The position numbers and the translations under genes are program-made. Of a DNA stretch of 64,000 nucleotides, positions 26,348 to 35,458 are shown one piece after another (the first letter of the stretch is position 1; each line of letters starts with the position of its first letter). Source of the stretch: Streptomyces sp. NBC_00878 (GTDB taxonomy: Bacteria > Actinomycetota > Actinomycetes > Streptomycetales > Streptomycetaceae); assembly GCF_026341515.1 (NCBI RefSeq), contig NZ_JAPEOK010000001.1:3844001-3908000 (forward strand). Reading direction: 5' to 3'. The notes beneath the pieces are model-generated. The model saw nothing but the letters and a program-made list of their open reading frames with translations. It had not been told where the DNA came from and ran no database searches.

Positions 26348-26857
26348 GTGCGAGAGCGGCAGGCGTCCCAGAACGCCCGCCGGGCCCGGGAGTTCGAGGC
26401 TTTCGTCGCGGGCGCGGCAGGGCGGCTGCTGCATGCCGCCACCCTGCTCACGGCAGAGCCTCCCGACGACAACCCGCGCGCGCGGCACCTGCTCACGGCG
26501 GCCCTGGCCCATACGTACGCCTCCTGGGACCGGCTGCGTGGCGAGGACCCGTACGACCGGACCCGGCAGCAGCTGGCCGTGCGCTTCGCGCGCGGGGCAT
26601 GGCATCAGTACGGCAGCCTCGGCTGGGCACACCCCCGGAGCCACCCGAAAACCGGCAGCGTCCTGTGGTGCCTCAGTCCCCAGGAACGGCTGATCCTCGT
26701 GCTGCGCCTGTACGAGGGCGTCGCCGAGGAGCAGGCCGCGGCACTTCTTGGGCTGCCCACGGAGCGCGTACGGGCGATCTGCGCGCGTGCCATGGCCACG
26801 CTGCTGCATCCGCCGCGGGAGGCCGCTCCGGTGATCGCGAAGGTGGCACCGTCATGA
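26348..26857 (+). CDS. SigE-like sigma factor with weak region 2
   Basis: A 169-residue protein. Residues 15-90 resemble a diverged sigma region 2 (FEAFVAGAAGRLLHAATLLT ... AHTYASWDRL), and 110-160 form a good region 4 HTH (LSPQERLILVLRLYEG, then VAEEQAAALLGLPTERVRAI). The match is to the actinobacterial SigE-type family; the -10 recognition helix is degenerate. GTG 26348 is chosen because GGGAGG lies 4 nt upstream; the frame is open further upstream but Pro/Gly-rich. The next gene overlaps by 4 nt (ATGA) and encodes a small membrane protein, as in sigma/anti-sigma pairs. Confidence 0.75.
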   Translation: MRERQASQNARRAREFEAFVAGAAGRLLHAATLLTAEPPDDNPRARHLLTAALAHTYASWDRLRGEDPYDRTRQQLAVRFARGAWHQYGSLGWAHPRSHPKTGSVLWCLSPQERLILVLRLYEGVAEEQAAALLGLPTERVRAICARAMATLLHPPREAAPVIAKVAPS

Positions 26858-27105
26858 GCTCGATGAGCCGCAGGGAGGCGGACGTCCGCCGGATCCTGGA
26901 GGAGCCGCAGCCGTCCGTGCCGCCCGATCTGTACGGGGAGGCGCTGCGCCGGGGCGGGCGGATGCTGCGCCGCAGGAGGGCGGCGAGGCGGCTGGTGTGG
27001 CTGCTGCTGTTCGCGGCGGCCGTGGCCTTCGTGGTGTGGGCGTCGCTGACCCAGCCGTGGGTGGAGCCGCCGTCGGAGACGACTCCACCGCTGACCAACT
27101 GGTGA
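26854..27105 (+). CDS. Small membrane protein coupled to the sigma-like gene
   Basis: An 83-residue protein with a cytoplasmic helical head (SRREADVRRILEEP), a basic patch (LRRRRAARR) and one membrane span (LVWLLLFAAAVAFVVWASL, about residues 48-66), ending outside with a Pro/Thr-rich tail. The ATGA overlap with the sigma-like gene and the cytoplasmic head plus one span suggest an anti-sigma-like partner, though no zinc anti-sigma motif (HxxxCxxC) is present. Function is inferred only from context. Confidence 0.7.
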   Translation: MSSMSRREADVRRILEEPQPSVPPDLYGEALRRGGRMLRRRRAARRLVWLLLFAAAVAFVVWASLTQPWVEPPSETTPPLTNW

Positions 27106-27153
27106 GCCCGTCGATGAGCCCGCTGGTGAGCCCACTGGTGAGCCTGTCGGTGA

Positions 27154-28308
27154 CTAGCCCAGGGCCTGCTTGAGGTCCTGGAGGAGGTCGTCGATGTTTT
27201 CGATGCCTACAGAGAGGCGTACGAGATCGGCGGGGACCTCCAGGAGGGACCCGGCCACGGACGCGTGTGTCATGCGCCCCGGGTGCTCGATCAGGGACTC
27301 GACACCGCCCAGGGACTCGCCCAGCGTGAACACCTTGGCGCGGTTGCAGACCTCGACGGCCGCCTCCTCGCCGCCCTCGACCTGGAAGGAGACCATGCCG
27401 CCGAACGCCTTCATCTGCTTGGCGGCGATCTCGTGACCGGGGTGCTCCGCAAGGCCCGGGTACAGAACGCGCGTCACGCGCGCGTGCCGGGTCAGCATCT
27501 CCGCGACCTGGGTGGCGTTCTCGCTGTGCCGGTCCATGCGGACGGCGAGCGTCTTGATGCCGCGCAGCACCAGCCAGGCGTCCATGGGCCCGGCGACCGC
27601 GCCCATCGCGTTCTGGTGGTAGGCGAGCTCCTCGCCGAGCTCCTGATCGGCGACCACGAGGGCGCCGCCGACGACGTCCGAGTGGCCGCCCATGTACTTG
27701 GTCAGCGAGTGCACGACGATGTCCGCGCCGAGCGCGAGCGGCTGCTGGAGGTAGGGGCTGGCGAAGGTGTTGTCGACGACCAGCTTCGCGCCGGCCTCGC
27801 GCGCGATCTGCGAGAGCGCGGCGATGTCGGTGATCCCGAGGAGGGGGTTGGAGGGGGTCTCCACCCAGACGGCCTTCGTCTTCGGGGTGATGGCGGCCCG
27901 TACGGCCGCGGGGTCGCTGGTGTCGGCGACCGACCACTCCACGCCCCACCGGGAGACGACCTTCGCGAAGAGGCGGAACGTACCGCCGTACGCGTCATTG
28001 GGGATGACCACGTGGTCGCCCGGGCTGAGCAGCGTACGCAACAGGCAGTCCTCGGCCGCCAGTCCGGACGCGAACGCGAGCCCGCGGCGGCCGCCCTCCA
28101 GGGCGGCGAGGTTCTCCTCCAGGGCGGTCCTGGTGGGGTTGGCGCTGCGGCTGTACTCGTAGCCGCCGCGCAGACCGCCGACGCCGTCCTGCTTGTAGGT
28201 CGAAACCTGGTAGATCGGCGGGACGACCGCGCCGGTTAGGGGATCGGCGGTGTTGCCCGCGTGGATCGCCACGGTTTCGAAGTGCTGACTGATGTGCCTG
28301 TCGCTCAT
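27154..28308 (-). CDS. metB: Cystathionine gamma-synthase / gamma-lyase family enzyme
   Basis: A 384-residue PLP enzyme of the Cys/Met metabolism family. It starts MSDRHISQHFETVAIHAGN, as in actinobacterial cystathionine gamma-synthases, and has the cofactor-binding YEYSRSANPTR motif, ASGLAAED, and the Schiff-base lysine in HSLTKYMGGHSD (about residue 203). The C-terminus FTLGESLGGVESLIEHP is typical of the family. It joins an acylated homoserine and cysteine to cystathionine, or cleaves cystathionine; sequence alone does not separate MetB from the gamma-lyase. It is convergent with the sigma/membrane pair. Confidence 0.9.
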   Translation of the reverse strand: MSDRHISQHFETVAIHAGNTADPLTGAVVPPIYQVSTYKQDGVGGLRGGYEYSRSANPTRTALEENLAALEGGRRGLAFASGLAAEDCLLRTLLSPGDHVVIPNDAYGGTFRLFAKVVSRWGVEWSVADTSDPAAVRAAITPKTKAVWVETPSNPLLGITDIAALSQIAREAGAKLVVDNTFASPYLQQPLALGADIVVHSLTKYMGGHSDVVGGALVVADQELGEELAYHQNAMGAVAGPMDAWLVLRGIKTLAVRMDRHSENATQVAEMLTRHARVTRVLYPGLAEHPGHEIAAKQMKAFGGMVSFQVEGGEEAAVEVCNRAKVFTLGESLGGVESLIEHPGRMTHASVAGSLLEVPADLVRLSVGIENIDDLLQDLKQALG

Positions 28309-28472
28309 GGGCACCGAGGGTAGTGCGCTCGCGGAGAAAGTGACGGCGGGCGCGGTGCGGGAGCCTGTGCCGCGGGAGTCGCCGGTGGTTTTCCACAGGA
28401 CCGGCCGACCAGTTTCCACAGGAGCGCCGACCGGGTTCGCCAATTGTCGGACGAGTCTGGTTCGCTTGAGGC

Positions 28473-29594
28473 ATGGAGATTCTCTGGGTCCTGATGGCGA
28501 TGCTCATGGTGAGCCTCATCCTCTGGCCGTTCCTTCTGCGCAGGCGTGCCGGTGGTATCCAACAGGTCGCTCCGGGCGACCCGGACGCGGCCGACCCTGC
28601 GAACTACGGCTTCCTTCGCCAGGAGGAGCTGGACATCCGCATGCCCGGCCCCGACCAGGACCTGGTGGAGGTCCTGGACCTGGTGCAGCGCACCCAGGAC
28701 TACCGGGCGGCGTCACAGCTTTTGGCCGGCACCGAGATCGAGGGCGAGCGGCGCTGGCAGCGCGTGCAGGCCTTCGCGGGCGCCGCGTCGCTGGAGCTGC
28801 AGCAGCGCCCCGGCGGGGTGAGCGACTCCCCCGGCGGGCAGTGGCTGCGGGTGTGGCGGGCCGAGCAGCCCAAGGACGCGGGCGGCGCCGCCGTGCACGC
28901 GGAGTTCCTGGTTCAGCAGGCGTGGCGTACGTCGACGCCGGGGACGGACGAGTTCCGGATCATCATGGAGGAGGCGAGGGCGGCCTGCGGCGAGGCCGCG
29001 CTGCTGTCTCCGGGCGACCCGATCCCGTACATCATCGAGCTGTCCGTGGGCCGCGGGCTCGCCTACTCCCAGGCGGAGTTCGAGAAGCTCTGGCTGAAGA
29101 TCCTGGACCGCGCACCCGCGCACATGGGGGCCCATCTGGCGGCGCTGCACTACTGGTGCGAGAAGTGGCACGGCTCGCGCGAGACGGCGTACTCCTTCGC
29201 GGAGGCGGCGGCGGCCCGGGCTCCCCGGGGCTCCCTCCTGGCCGCGATGCCGCTGTTCGCGGTCTTCGAGCACCTCCCCGAGGTCAACCTGGTCAGCGGC
29301 TTCTACCAGAGCGAGGTCGTGACCAAGGCGGTCCACGGCGCCCTCTTCGCAGTGCACTCGGCCCGCGCCGACGACCCGATGCTCGCCCACGTCCGCCACC
29401 TGCTGGTCTTCTTCCTGGTCCGCGGCGAACGCTGGTCGGAGGCGATGAACCAGCTGGTGCACATAGACGGCCACGTGGGCGCCCTGCCCTGGACACTGAC
29501 GGCCGACCCGGCCGCGGACTACGCGGTGTACCGGGCCCTGGCGGTGGCTGGCTACGAGGCGAACGGGGGGAGCCCGGCGACGCTGCCGCACTGA
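28473..29594 (+). CDS. Membrane-anchored helical protein of unknown function
   Basis: A 373-residue protein with an N-terminal anchor (ILWVLMAMLMVSLILWPFLL, residues 3-22) and a large soluble helical region with TPR-like pairs (VLDLVQRTQDYRAASQLLAG, AFAGAASLELQQRPG). HYWCEKWHGSRETAYSFAE near residue 230 is the most conserved-looking block. No catalytic motif is visible. The gene is divergent from metB across 164 bp. This gene order (metB, anchored helical protein, msrA) looks like conserved Streptomyces core sequence. Confidence 0.8.
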   Translation: MEILWVLMAMLMVSLILWPFLLRRRAGGIQQVAPGDPDAADPANYGFLRQEELDIRMPGPDQDLVEVLDLVQRTQDYRAASQLLAGTEIEGERRWQRVQAFAGAASLELQQRPGGVSDSPGGQWLRVWRAEQPKDAGGAAVHAEFLVQQAWRTSTPGTDEFRIIMEEARAACGEAALLSPGDPIPYIIELSVGRGLAYSQAEFEKLWLKILDRAPAHMGAHLAALHYWCEKWHGSRETAYSFAEAAAARAPRGSLLAAMPLFAVFEHLPEVNLVSGFYQSEVVTKAVHGALFAVHSARADDPMLAHVRHLLVFFLVRGERWSEAMNQLVHIDGHVGALPWTLTADPAADYAVYRALAVAGYEANGGSPATLPH

Positions 29595-29937
29595 GCGACG
29601 GCTGCGGGTCGGGAAGGGCCACTGGCCGGCTGGAGGCCGCCCGCAGCGCTGAAGCGGTGCGCGTCAGGCGTCAGTCCGCGTGAGGCGTCGGTCGTGGCCA
29701 CGCCTGTCCAGCCGGTGGCCGGTGGCCTGTGGCCGGTGGCCGGTGGCCGGTGGGACAAGAGGCGCCCGAGTCGGTCCGGAAGGGGTTACTCGGTTTGCCC
29801 CGGTCCCGCCAAGCCGTCGGCACCCCGCATCCGCAGCGGGACACCGCCTGCCCCGCAGGGGTGAGCGCAGGCACGGCCCGGCTGCGGAGCCTCGGCCGGT
29901 CAGCCTCCGCCTTGCCTTTCGCCGGGCCGCCTCGCGG
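29595..29937. other. Gene-free spacer with GGCCGGTG repeats
   Basis: 343 bp between converging genes. It contains a short tandem array of GCCGGTGGCC-type units at 29711-29753 and no supported coding frame. The array can fold on itself and may help termination in both directions. Confidence 0.6.
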
Positions 29938-30450
29938 TCAGCCCTCCGCGCGGGCGGGCAGCCGCCATCCCGGGCGCGGGAAGTGGCAGGTGTAGCCGTC
30001 CGGGTAACGCTGCAGGTAGTCCTGGTGCTCGGGCTCGGCCTCCCAGAAGGGGCCGACCGGCTCCACCTCGGTGACGACCTTGCCCGGCCAGAGTCCGGAA
30101 GCGTCCACGTCCGCGATCGTGTCCTCGGCGATTCGCTTCTGCTCGTCGTCCACGTAGTAGATCGCCGAGCGGTAGCTGAGGCCGATGTCGTTGCCCTGGC
30201 GGTTCTTGGTGCTCGGGTCGTGGATCTGGAAGAAGAACTCCAGGATCGCGCGGAAATCCGTCCTCGCGGGGTCGAAAAGGATCTCAATGGCCTCCGCGTG
30301 CGTGCCATGGTTCCGGTACGTCGCGTTCGGCACGTCACCCCCGGTGTATCCGACCCGGGTCGCCGTCACGCCCGGGAGTCGGCGGATCAGGTCCTCCATG
30401 CCCCAGAAGCATCCCCCCGCCAGCACGGCCCTCTGCGTCTGCACAGCCAT
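29938..30450 (-). CDS. msrA: Peptide-methionine (S)-S-oxide reductase
   Basis: A 170-residue cytoplasmic repair enzyme that reduces methionine-S-sulfoxide. The catalytic motif GGCFWGMED holds Cys14. Family landmarks follow: [29 protein letters not shown] and YRSAIYY. The C-terminal region ends PARAEG without a recycling cysteine close to the end, so the resolving partner is unclear from sequence. GGAGGGG lies 5 nt before ATG 30450. The gene marks the right end of the conserved block before the accessory island. Confidence 0.95.
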   Translation of the reverse strand: MAVQTQRAVLAGGCFWGMEDLIRRLPGVTATRVGYTGGDVPNATYRNHGTHAEAIEILFDPARTDFRAILEFFFQIHDPSTKNRQGNDIGLSYRSAIYYVDDEQKRIAEDTIADVDASGLWPGKVVTEVEPVGPFWEAEPEHQDYLQRYPDGYTCHFPRPGWRLPARAEG

Positions 30451-31020
30451 TGCGGCCCCTCCAATATCTGTATCTGTCAGCTCGGTCACTCGGGGTCATC
30501 GGCTCGCACACCACCGGCATGCCACGCCCACTCCGCTCAACGCGCGAGGGTGCCTCGCGATTCCGTGACCGCCCAACGGACATCGCGGTCACCGGCCACC
30601 GCGAGGAGCGCAGCGACCTGTTGCCGAAGCAGACACCGGAGTTGCTGGGCCACCGACGCGGCCGCTCTCCGCCCCAGTGAACGGCAGTCGAAAGTCGGTG
30701 GCCGCCTGAACCTGCCGACCCCACGCTGTACGCCATGCAAGAACCACACCGACATGGGCCATCAAGCCGCGTTCACAGCCCGAATCCGCCGGCGGAGGCC
30801 GGACAGCAGGCCAGGCGTCGCGGAGTTCGGCACCGGCCTGGAGGACTTCGAAAGGGACCTGTGGGCGGTCTTGCGGGAAGCATCACCAGACAACCGGTTC
30901 GCGGAGCGTCTTACCGCAACCGAAATCAAGACCCGGCGCAAGCCACATCGTGAGCGGTGACCACGACTTTGCGATGCCGTAGCCCGTCCAGCTCCGCTTC
31001 ATGCTGCAGACGCAGGGGCG
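30451..31020. other. Gene-poor start of the accessory island
   Basis: 570 bp without a convincing gene. Frames here show no family match and no ribosome sites. It contains the partial copy D of the dispersed repeat (30750-30778). A plus-strand stretch after it (about 30820-30960, reading EFGTGLEDFERDLWAVLREA) has coding-like character and may be the tail of a decayed gene. Confidence 0.55.
30750..30778 (+). repeat. Dispersed repeat, partial copy D
   Basis: GACATGGGCCATCAAGCCGC and the bases after it match the right half of copy A (33060-33109) at 26 of 28 positions. The left half is not conserved. Confidence 0.75.
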
Positions 31021-32421
31021 TCAGAGCGGCGCGCCCAGGCCGTTGCGGGCCACCGAGACGATGACTTCCCGCATCTGCTCGACGTACAGTCGCATGTTCT
31101 TGCGTGCGATGTCGGTGTCGGGGTAGCGGCAGGCAAAGTACACGCCCTCATGCAGCCTGTTGAACCATGCGCACACCTTGTCGCCGTAGGACACCCTGAC
31201 CAGGCCGTACGCCTTCAACTCGGCCCACCGCTCGGATCCGGGGATGCCCCGGGCGTCGACGAACGAGACGAACGAGTACATGTCCGGCGAGGTCTTGTGG
31301 AAGTCCGAGCCGAGCAGACGCAGTACCCGGGCGTTGGGTATACGGGCCAGCGGTCTGTTGGCGCGTAGTTCGGTGCGCACGATCTCCAGGACGCTCTGGA
31401 AGTCGGGTGCCTGCGCAGTGGGAATCTCGATCGGCACGCCGCCGACGTACCAGCCCACGGAGCCCCGCCATTCGGGCTTCGCCCTCGTATGGAACGGCAC
31501 AACCGTCCGGTAGACGGGCTCCCCGCCGATCTTGTGGACAACGAGGCTCGTGGCGGCCAGGACGCCGACCATACTCCCGCCGAAGGGCCGGCAGGACATC
31601 TCGAACGCGGCGGCGTCGTCGGCACCCACGATCATTTCGTGCAGGAGCTTCTGTGTGGGCAGTTCGCCGCTGGGACCCAGGCCGAGATCGACAGGAAAGT
31701 TCGGCAGCTTCCCGTCGCACCGCCCTATGAACCCCCGCCAGCGTGCGACGACCTCGTGTGTGACGTCGATCTGGTCCGCGTCCGTGCGTTCGATCTCGCA
31801 GAAGTCGACGTAGCTGCCGATTGGCGTCTCCTCCACGGCGCGGCCCTCGGCGCCCACCATGCACAGCTCGTGGATCTCGGCGGGGATGCGCTGAATGGAG
31901 TACGAGTCGACGTTGCCGTGGTCGAAGGCCATGTACACGGTTGTGCAGTCGTCCCGGACGACCGCCGCGTAGATGAAGTTCGGCCAGCTGAGTGCGTGGG
32001 CCGCTACGTCGAATCGGTGCTGGAGATGCTCGGCTAGTCCCTCCGCGTCGGGGAAGTCGCCGACCACCTCGCGGCGCAGTGACACTGCCTCGGCGTCGAA
32101 CGTGAACCGGCGCAGTTCGTCGCCGACCCAGCCGAAACCGCTGCGCAAGGTCTCGTGCCGGAGAGTCCAGCTCCGCAGTGCGTCCTGCAGCACGAGGAGA
32201 TCGACCCCGCCCGGCATGTCGAATGCCGTACCGAGCCAGGTCGGCATGAACAGACCGTCTTCGCGCACCGATCGAACCGTTCGGATGTGCGTCTCCTGGG
32301 CATACGACGGCGGCCGGGAGTCCTCGGGCAGGCCCGTCGCCGTCTCGACGGCCGCCGCCGGATCGAGCGTCCACTCGACCAGGAGCCCGGGGCGGACCTC
32401 GGAGCGCTGAATGTCGGTCAT
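31021..32421 (-). CDS. Stand-alone condensation-domain protein
   Basis: A 466-residue protein with the chloramphenicol-acetyltransferase-like fold of NRPS condensation domains and PapA-type acyltransferases. The active-site motif appears as AFDHGNVDSYS (about residues 163-173), keeping the second His and the Asp of HHxxxD but with Asp in place of the first His. A latch-like region follows (GSVGWYVGGVPIEIP, the DFGWG-equivalent position). There is no adenylation or carrier domain nearby, so it probably acts in trans or as an acyltransferase. ATG 32421 is the start. It is isolated in the accessory island and its substrate is unknown. Confidence 0.75.
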   Translation of the reverse strand: MTDIQRSEVRPGLLVEWTLDPAAAVETATGLPEDSRPPSYAQETHIRTVRSVREDGLFMPTWLGTAFDMPGGVDLLVLQDALRSWTLRHETLRSGFGWVGDELRRFTFDAEAVSLRREVVGDFPDAEGLAEHLQHRFDVAAHALSWPNFIYAAVVRDDCTTVYMAFDHGNVDSYSIQRIPAEIHELCMVGAEGRAVEETPIGSYVDFCEIERTDADQIDVTHEVVARWRGFIGRCDGKLPNFPVDLGLGPSGELPTQKLLHEMIVGADDAAAFEMSCRPFGGSMVGVLAATSLVVHKIGGEPVYRTVVPFHTRAKPEWRGSVGWYVGGVPIEIPTAQAPDFQSVLEIVRTELRANRPLARIPNARVLRLLGSDFHKTSPDMYSFVSFVDARGIPGSERWAELKAYGLVRVSYGDKVCAWFNRLHEGVYFACRYPDTDIARKNMRLYVEQMREVIVSVARNGLGAPL

Positions 32422-33265
32422 TCGCACGGTAAGCCTCTCCGTTGGTGGGCACGGTTGGTCCAGGACCGCCCGACGGGCCCGCCCGGGAGCCAGTCGGCCT
32501 CATGCCTGGTCGCCCCTGCCGCAGTGCGTGCCGTACAGGCCGACGGCCCTTCGGACCACGGTTGGAGGCGGTGCCGTTCGCCGTATCTCGCCGCTCGGTG
32601 GCCGAGGGCCCGACCAGCCGGCGTCGCGGAGCCGTGCCGGACGCCGACATAGCGCCGTCACTGCCACGAGCTGCTCCCTGAGTGATGAGTCGGCGAGCAC
32701 CGCCGGGCACGGGAACGGCTGCCCGCGGGCGGTCACGGAGCCGGGCAACCGGCACCATCCTGCGAGAACCGGCCCAAGATCGCTCGGCGAGCCGACCGGA
32801 CGGACCAGAGCTTCACCCCTGGCCGAGGCCGCGATCAGGCGGGCGGAACCCCCGTACGCGCAACCCTCAGGGACCGGGGATGGACCTGGTCCTGGACACC
32901 GCCGGTCATCAGGCGTACTGCCCAGCCTCCTGCGGATCGCGAAGGGCCACCCTCTCCGTGTGTCCACAGTCAGCGACTTCGCCGGCGCCGCTGAACTCGG
33001 AGTGCGCCACTGCTTCGATGACGGCCCGACCCTGCGTTACGACGTGCTCGCACAGCAGGAAAAGGGTCGTGAACGCGGCTTGACATGGGTCACCAAGCCG
33101 CGTTCACAGACCACATGCATGCTGTTGGTGGCGCGGCAGGGAGGGCTCGCCGGGTTACGGGTTGACCGCTGAGCGGACCAGTTGGACGCTTGGAGGACAG
33201 CGGGTGGCTCGCGAGCGGGGTCCGACAGCGTTCCCCTGCGTTTGCGAAGGGCGGGCTCCGCGTAG
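32422..33265. other. Gene-poor island segment
   Basis: 844 bp without a supportable gene. It holds repeat copy A. A short plus-strand stretch just before the repeat (about 32955-33060, reading FAGAAELGVRHCFDDGP) looks like decayed coding sequence, but no family was recognised. Confidence 0.5.
33060..33109 (+). repeat. Dispersed repeat, full copy A, with perfect 14-bp inverted repeat
   Basis: The most complete copy. GTGAACGCGGCTTG (33069-33082) and CAAGCCGCGTTCAC (33094-33107) are perfect complements around an 11-nt loop (ACATGGGTCAC). Related copies are at 30750 (D), 34359 (B) and 35459 (C). Confidence 0.8.
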
Positions 33266-33889
33266 TCAGTCGAAGGCCACGACCAGGCGAACGCCTTCGT
33301 CTCCGAAGCGGCCGGCCAGGGCCTTCATCACAGCGAAGACGTGCGGCCAGTGAGTCTCATTCCCCAGGACCGCGCCGACCGTCAACGGCTCGTATGTACA
33401 GGTCAGTTCGTCGGTAGCCCACTCCACGCGTCCCTTCGCGTCGTGCAGGTTGGCCGGCGGCACGCCTACTGCGGACAGAGCTTCCGGCGGCCACGAGTCG
33501 GAAACAAGCTGTTGCTGCAGGGTTGACGGCAGCGACTTCGTGCTCCACGTCAGTCGTCCGATGAAGTGATCAGGTGTTACCGCGGGGTCGATCGAGGCCA
33601 GCTCTGCCCAGCTGACCCAGCTCGCGCTGCGCAGGTCATCTGATGCGGCCCATGGACTCAACTGCGAGCGCATCCCGCTCGACAGATCGACGGGAAGGCC
33701 ACGGTCTGGTGCAAGCGGTTGAAAGCCCGCGTAGTTGCGCACTCCGAAGAGACAACCGAAGGCTGCGTAGCCAGTCTCGTCATACAGCGGCCAGAGGTCC
33801 ATGGCGGCCACCCATGGCTCGCCGTCGTAGTAGTCGGTACCGACGCCGGGATGGCGAAACTCGATGCCGCCATGGATATCTGTACTCAC
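33266..33889 (-). CDS. Conserved hypothetical protein of the accessory island
   Basis: A 207-residue soluble protein starting at GTG 33889 (STDIHGGIEFRHPG). The N-terminal part, STDIHG...WVAAMDL...YAAFGCLFGVRNYAGF, belongs to a family I have seen as hypothetical proteins in Streptomyces and other bacteria; it has many aromatic residues and no obvious catalytic set. Its size, solo occurrence and island setting resemble immunity-type proteins of contact toxins, but that is speculation. It is transcribed with, and 49 bp downstream of, the next small gene, so the two may be an operon. Confidence 0.7.
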   Translation of the reverse strand: MSTDIHGGIEFRHPGVGTDYYDGEPWVAAMDLWPLYDETGYAAFGCLFGVRNYAGFQPLAPDRGLPVDLSSGMRSQLSPWAASDDLRSASWVSWAELASIDPAVTPDHFIGRLTWSTKSLPSTLQQQLVSDSWPPEALSAVGVPPANLHDAKGRVEWATDELTCTYEPLTVGAVLGNETHWPHVFAVMKALAGRFGDEGVRLVVAFD

Positions 33890-33938
33890 GGCGCCGAACC
33901 TTAACAGCGCTCGCCCGGACGGACGCGAACAGCGCCGG

Positions 33939-34247
33939 TCAGTAGCGGAGGCGGGCCATGTCCCCATCGATGCGCAGGATGCAGTCTCTGAAGCAACCCA
34001 GGGGCGCGCCCCCGTCCGAGGGGTGCAGGGTCAGTCCCAGATCCATCAGGGGGCGGAGAGCCTCCGCATGCCGACTCCCGTCCGGGTCAGGGCCCTGCAC
34101 GGCCGCCCACGCCTCGAACAGCGCGCTGACACTCTCCCAGCCCGGTCCGGGCACGAAATGGCACAAGAACGTCGGCTGGTCGATCCCGTACTCGCGGAGC
34201 TCACCAACCCGAACGTCTCCGTGCATGAGCCACCACGCCTTGGCCAC
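33939..34247 (-). CDS. Small hypothetical protein
   Basis: A 102-residue soluble protein, start GTG 34247 (AKAWWLMHGDVRVGELREYG). The composition is balanced and coding-like, with many aromatic residues (FLCHFVPGPGWESVSALFEAW) and two cysteines. The fold reads as short beta strands at the N-terminus (WLMHGDVRVGELRE) followed by helices. No family was recognised. It is upstream of and probably cotranscribed with the 33266-33889 gene. Confidence 0.65.
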   Translation of the reverse strand: MAKAWWLMHGDVRVGELREYGIDQPTFLCHFVPGPGWESVSALFEAWAAVQGPDPDGSRHAEALRPLMDLGLTLHPSDGGAPLGCFRDCILRIDGDMARLRY

Positions 34248-34603
34248 TCTGCGCCCCTCCCGGTGTCCGGCTCCGGAAGCACGCTACCGCCGTTCACATG
34301 CACTCGAACTGTGAGAACCAGCCGCTCCACGTCGGCGCGGGACGGTTGGGCCGGTTCAAAAAGGACTATGTGCGGGGCTTGACATGGATCATCCAGCTGC
34401 GTTGACAAGCTCTTGTGCGTTGCCGACGCCGAAGGCTGAGGAGTGGTGGCGCGCGGGCGGAGCCTGCCTTGATCACGGCGCCGATCTTGCCCTGGTGATC
34501 GTGGAACTCTCGAGGAGCTGGGACCACCCCGAGGTCGACAGCGCCCCTTGGACCGTCAGCCATCTCGGTAGCCGTCTCAGAGCAGGCACTAGCCTCTCGG
34601 GCC
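34248..34603. other. Spacer with repeat copy B
   Basis: 356 bp between divergent genes. It carries copy B of the dispersed repeat and presumably both promoters. No gene is supported. Confidence 0.55.
34359..34409 (+). repeat. Dispersed repeat, diverged copy B
   Basis: AAAAGGACTATGTGCGGGGC then TTGACATGGATCATCCAGCT matches copy A throughout its length, with the GGCTTGACATGG core intact. The outer inverted repeat is only partly preserved. Confidence 0.7.
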
Positions 34604-35398
34604 ATGTCCGACCTACCCGATCTTCATAGTGCGACCATCGACGCGATAGTCGATCACGTCGGCCGATCGACGCTTCCCTTCCAGCGAGCCCACCGGGAGG
34701 AACAACACGCCACGGCCTTCTGGTTCAACGAACTCGTGGAGTCGACCGCCGAAGACGAGGTCATCCGCCAGTACCTCGTGACTGCCAGCGAGCCGGCGAG
34801 AATCGAGTTGGCCGAGTTCACCCTGCGTCCGGGCTTGTGCACACCCGCGATGAGCGCAGAGAAGCTGATGATGATCGACTTCGCGGAGGGGTGGACTCAT
34901 CTCGGCGACCTGGGAGTGGCGGTCATGCCCACCACCGGATTGCACGCGCACGGCGCTCGCAAGGGGTGGAGTTGGACGACTGACGAGATCACCGAAGGCC
35001 TCGCCGCCGCGGAAGAGGACATCGCCGGCCTCGGTGAGCACCCGATCGCGGCCTACGTGCTGGGTCACATCATCGAGGACGGTGCCCGAGAGCAGGCTGT
35101 GGTGGTCGGCCAGGTGACGCGCACCAGCGGCGACAGCATCCGTTGGAACGGAGACCTGCCGCTGGGGTGCGTAGGGGCACCGGTGTTCATCAGCACTCGC
35201 CTCAGCGGGGACAGTTTCAAATTGGTCTGCCTGGGGGTGACACTGCCCGCCGACGGTCACCACGCGATTGCTTCCTTCGACCGCATCCGCGCCGCCCTGA
35301 ACTCCCTCCCCTCGGATACCCCGCCAGCCTTTGGTGAGACCGCAGACCATCCTCGGCAGGTCGAGCCGAAGCGGCGCTGGTGGCAGCAACGCGGCTGA
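34604..35398 (+). CDS. Hypothetical protein, possibly a degenerate trypsin-like fold
   Basis: A 264-residue protein starting at ATG 34604 (SDLPDLHSATIDAIVDHVGR). The C-terminal half, DGAREQAVVVGQV ... LPLGCVGAPVFISTRLSGDS ... FKLVCLGVTLPADG, has the strand-turn-strand pattern around the catalytic serine of trypsin-like proteases (usually GDSGSPVF), but here the site reads GCVGAPVF, so the nucleophile is absent. I would call it a protease-fold homologue without activity; the match is by eye and could be wrong. It stands alone, flanked by repeat copies B and C. Confidence 0.6.
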   Translation: MSDLPDLHSATIDAIVDHVGRSTLPFQRAHREEQHATAFWFNELVESTAEDEVIRQYLVTASEPARIELAEFTLRPGLCTPAMSAEKLMMIDFAEGWTHLGDLGVAVMPTTGLHAHGARKGWSWTTDEITEGLAAAEEDIAGLGEHPIAAYVLGHIIEDGAREQAVVVGQVTRTSGDSIRWNGDLPLGCVGAPVFISTRLSGDSFKLVCLGVTLPADGHHAIASFDRIRAALNSLPSDTPPAFGETADHPRQVEPKRRWWQQRG

Positions 35399-35458
35399 TG
35401 CTGCCCAGCACCGTCAGAGGTACGACCATGGACGACCAGCCCGAACACCTCTTGACGG

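Noticed and set aside
30820..30960. Short coding-like stretch as a gene
   Set aside because: It lacks a start and ribosome site and matches no family; listed only as possible decayed sequence.
32500..32967. 155-codon minus-strand frame
   Set aside because: It is Arg/Pro/Gly-rich with no family match and no ribosome site, typical of a random open frame in high-G+C DNA.
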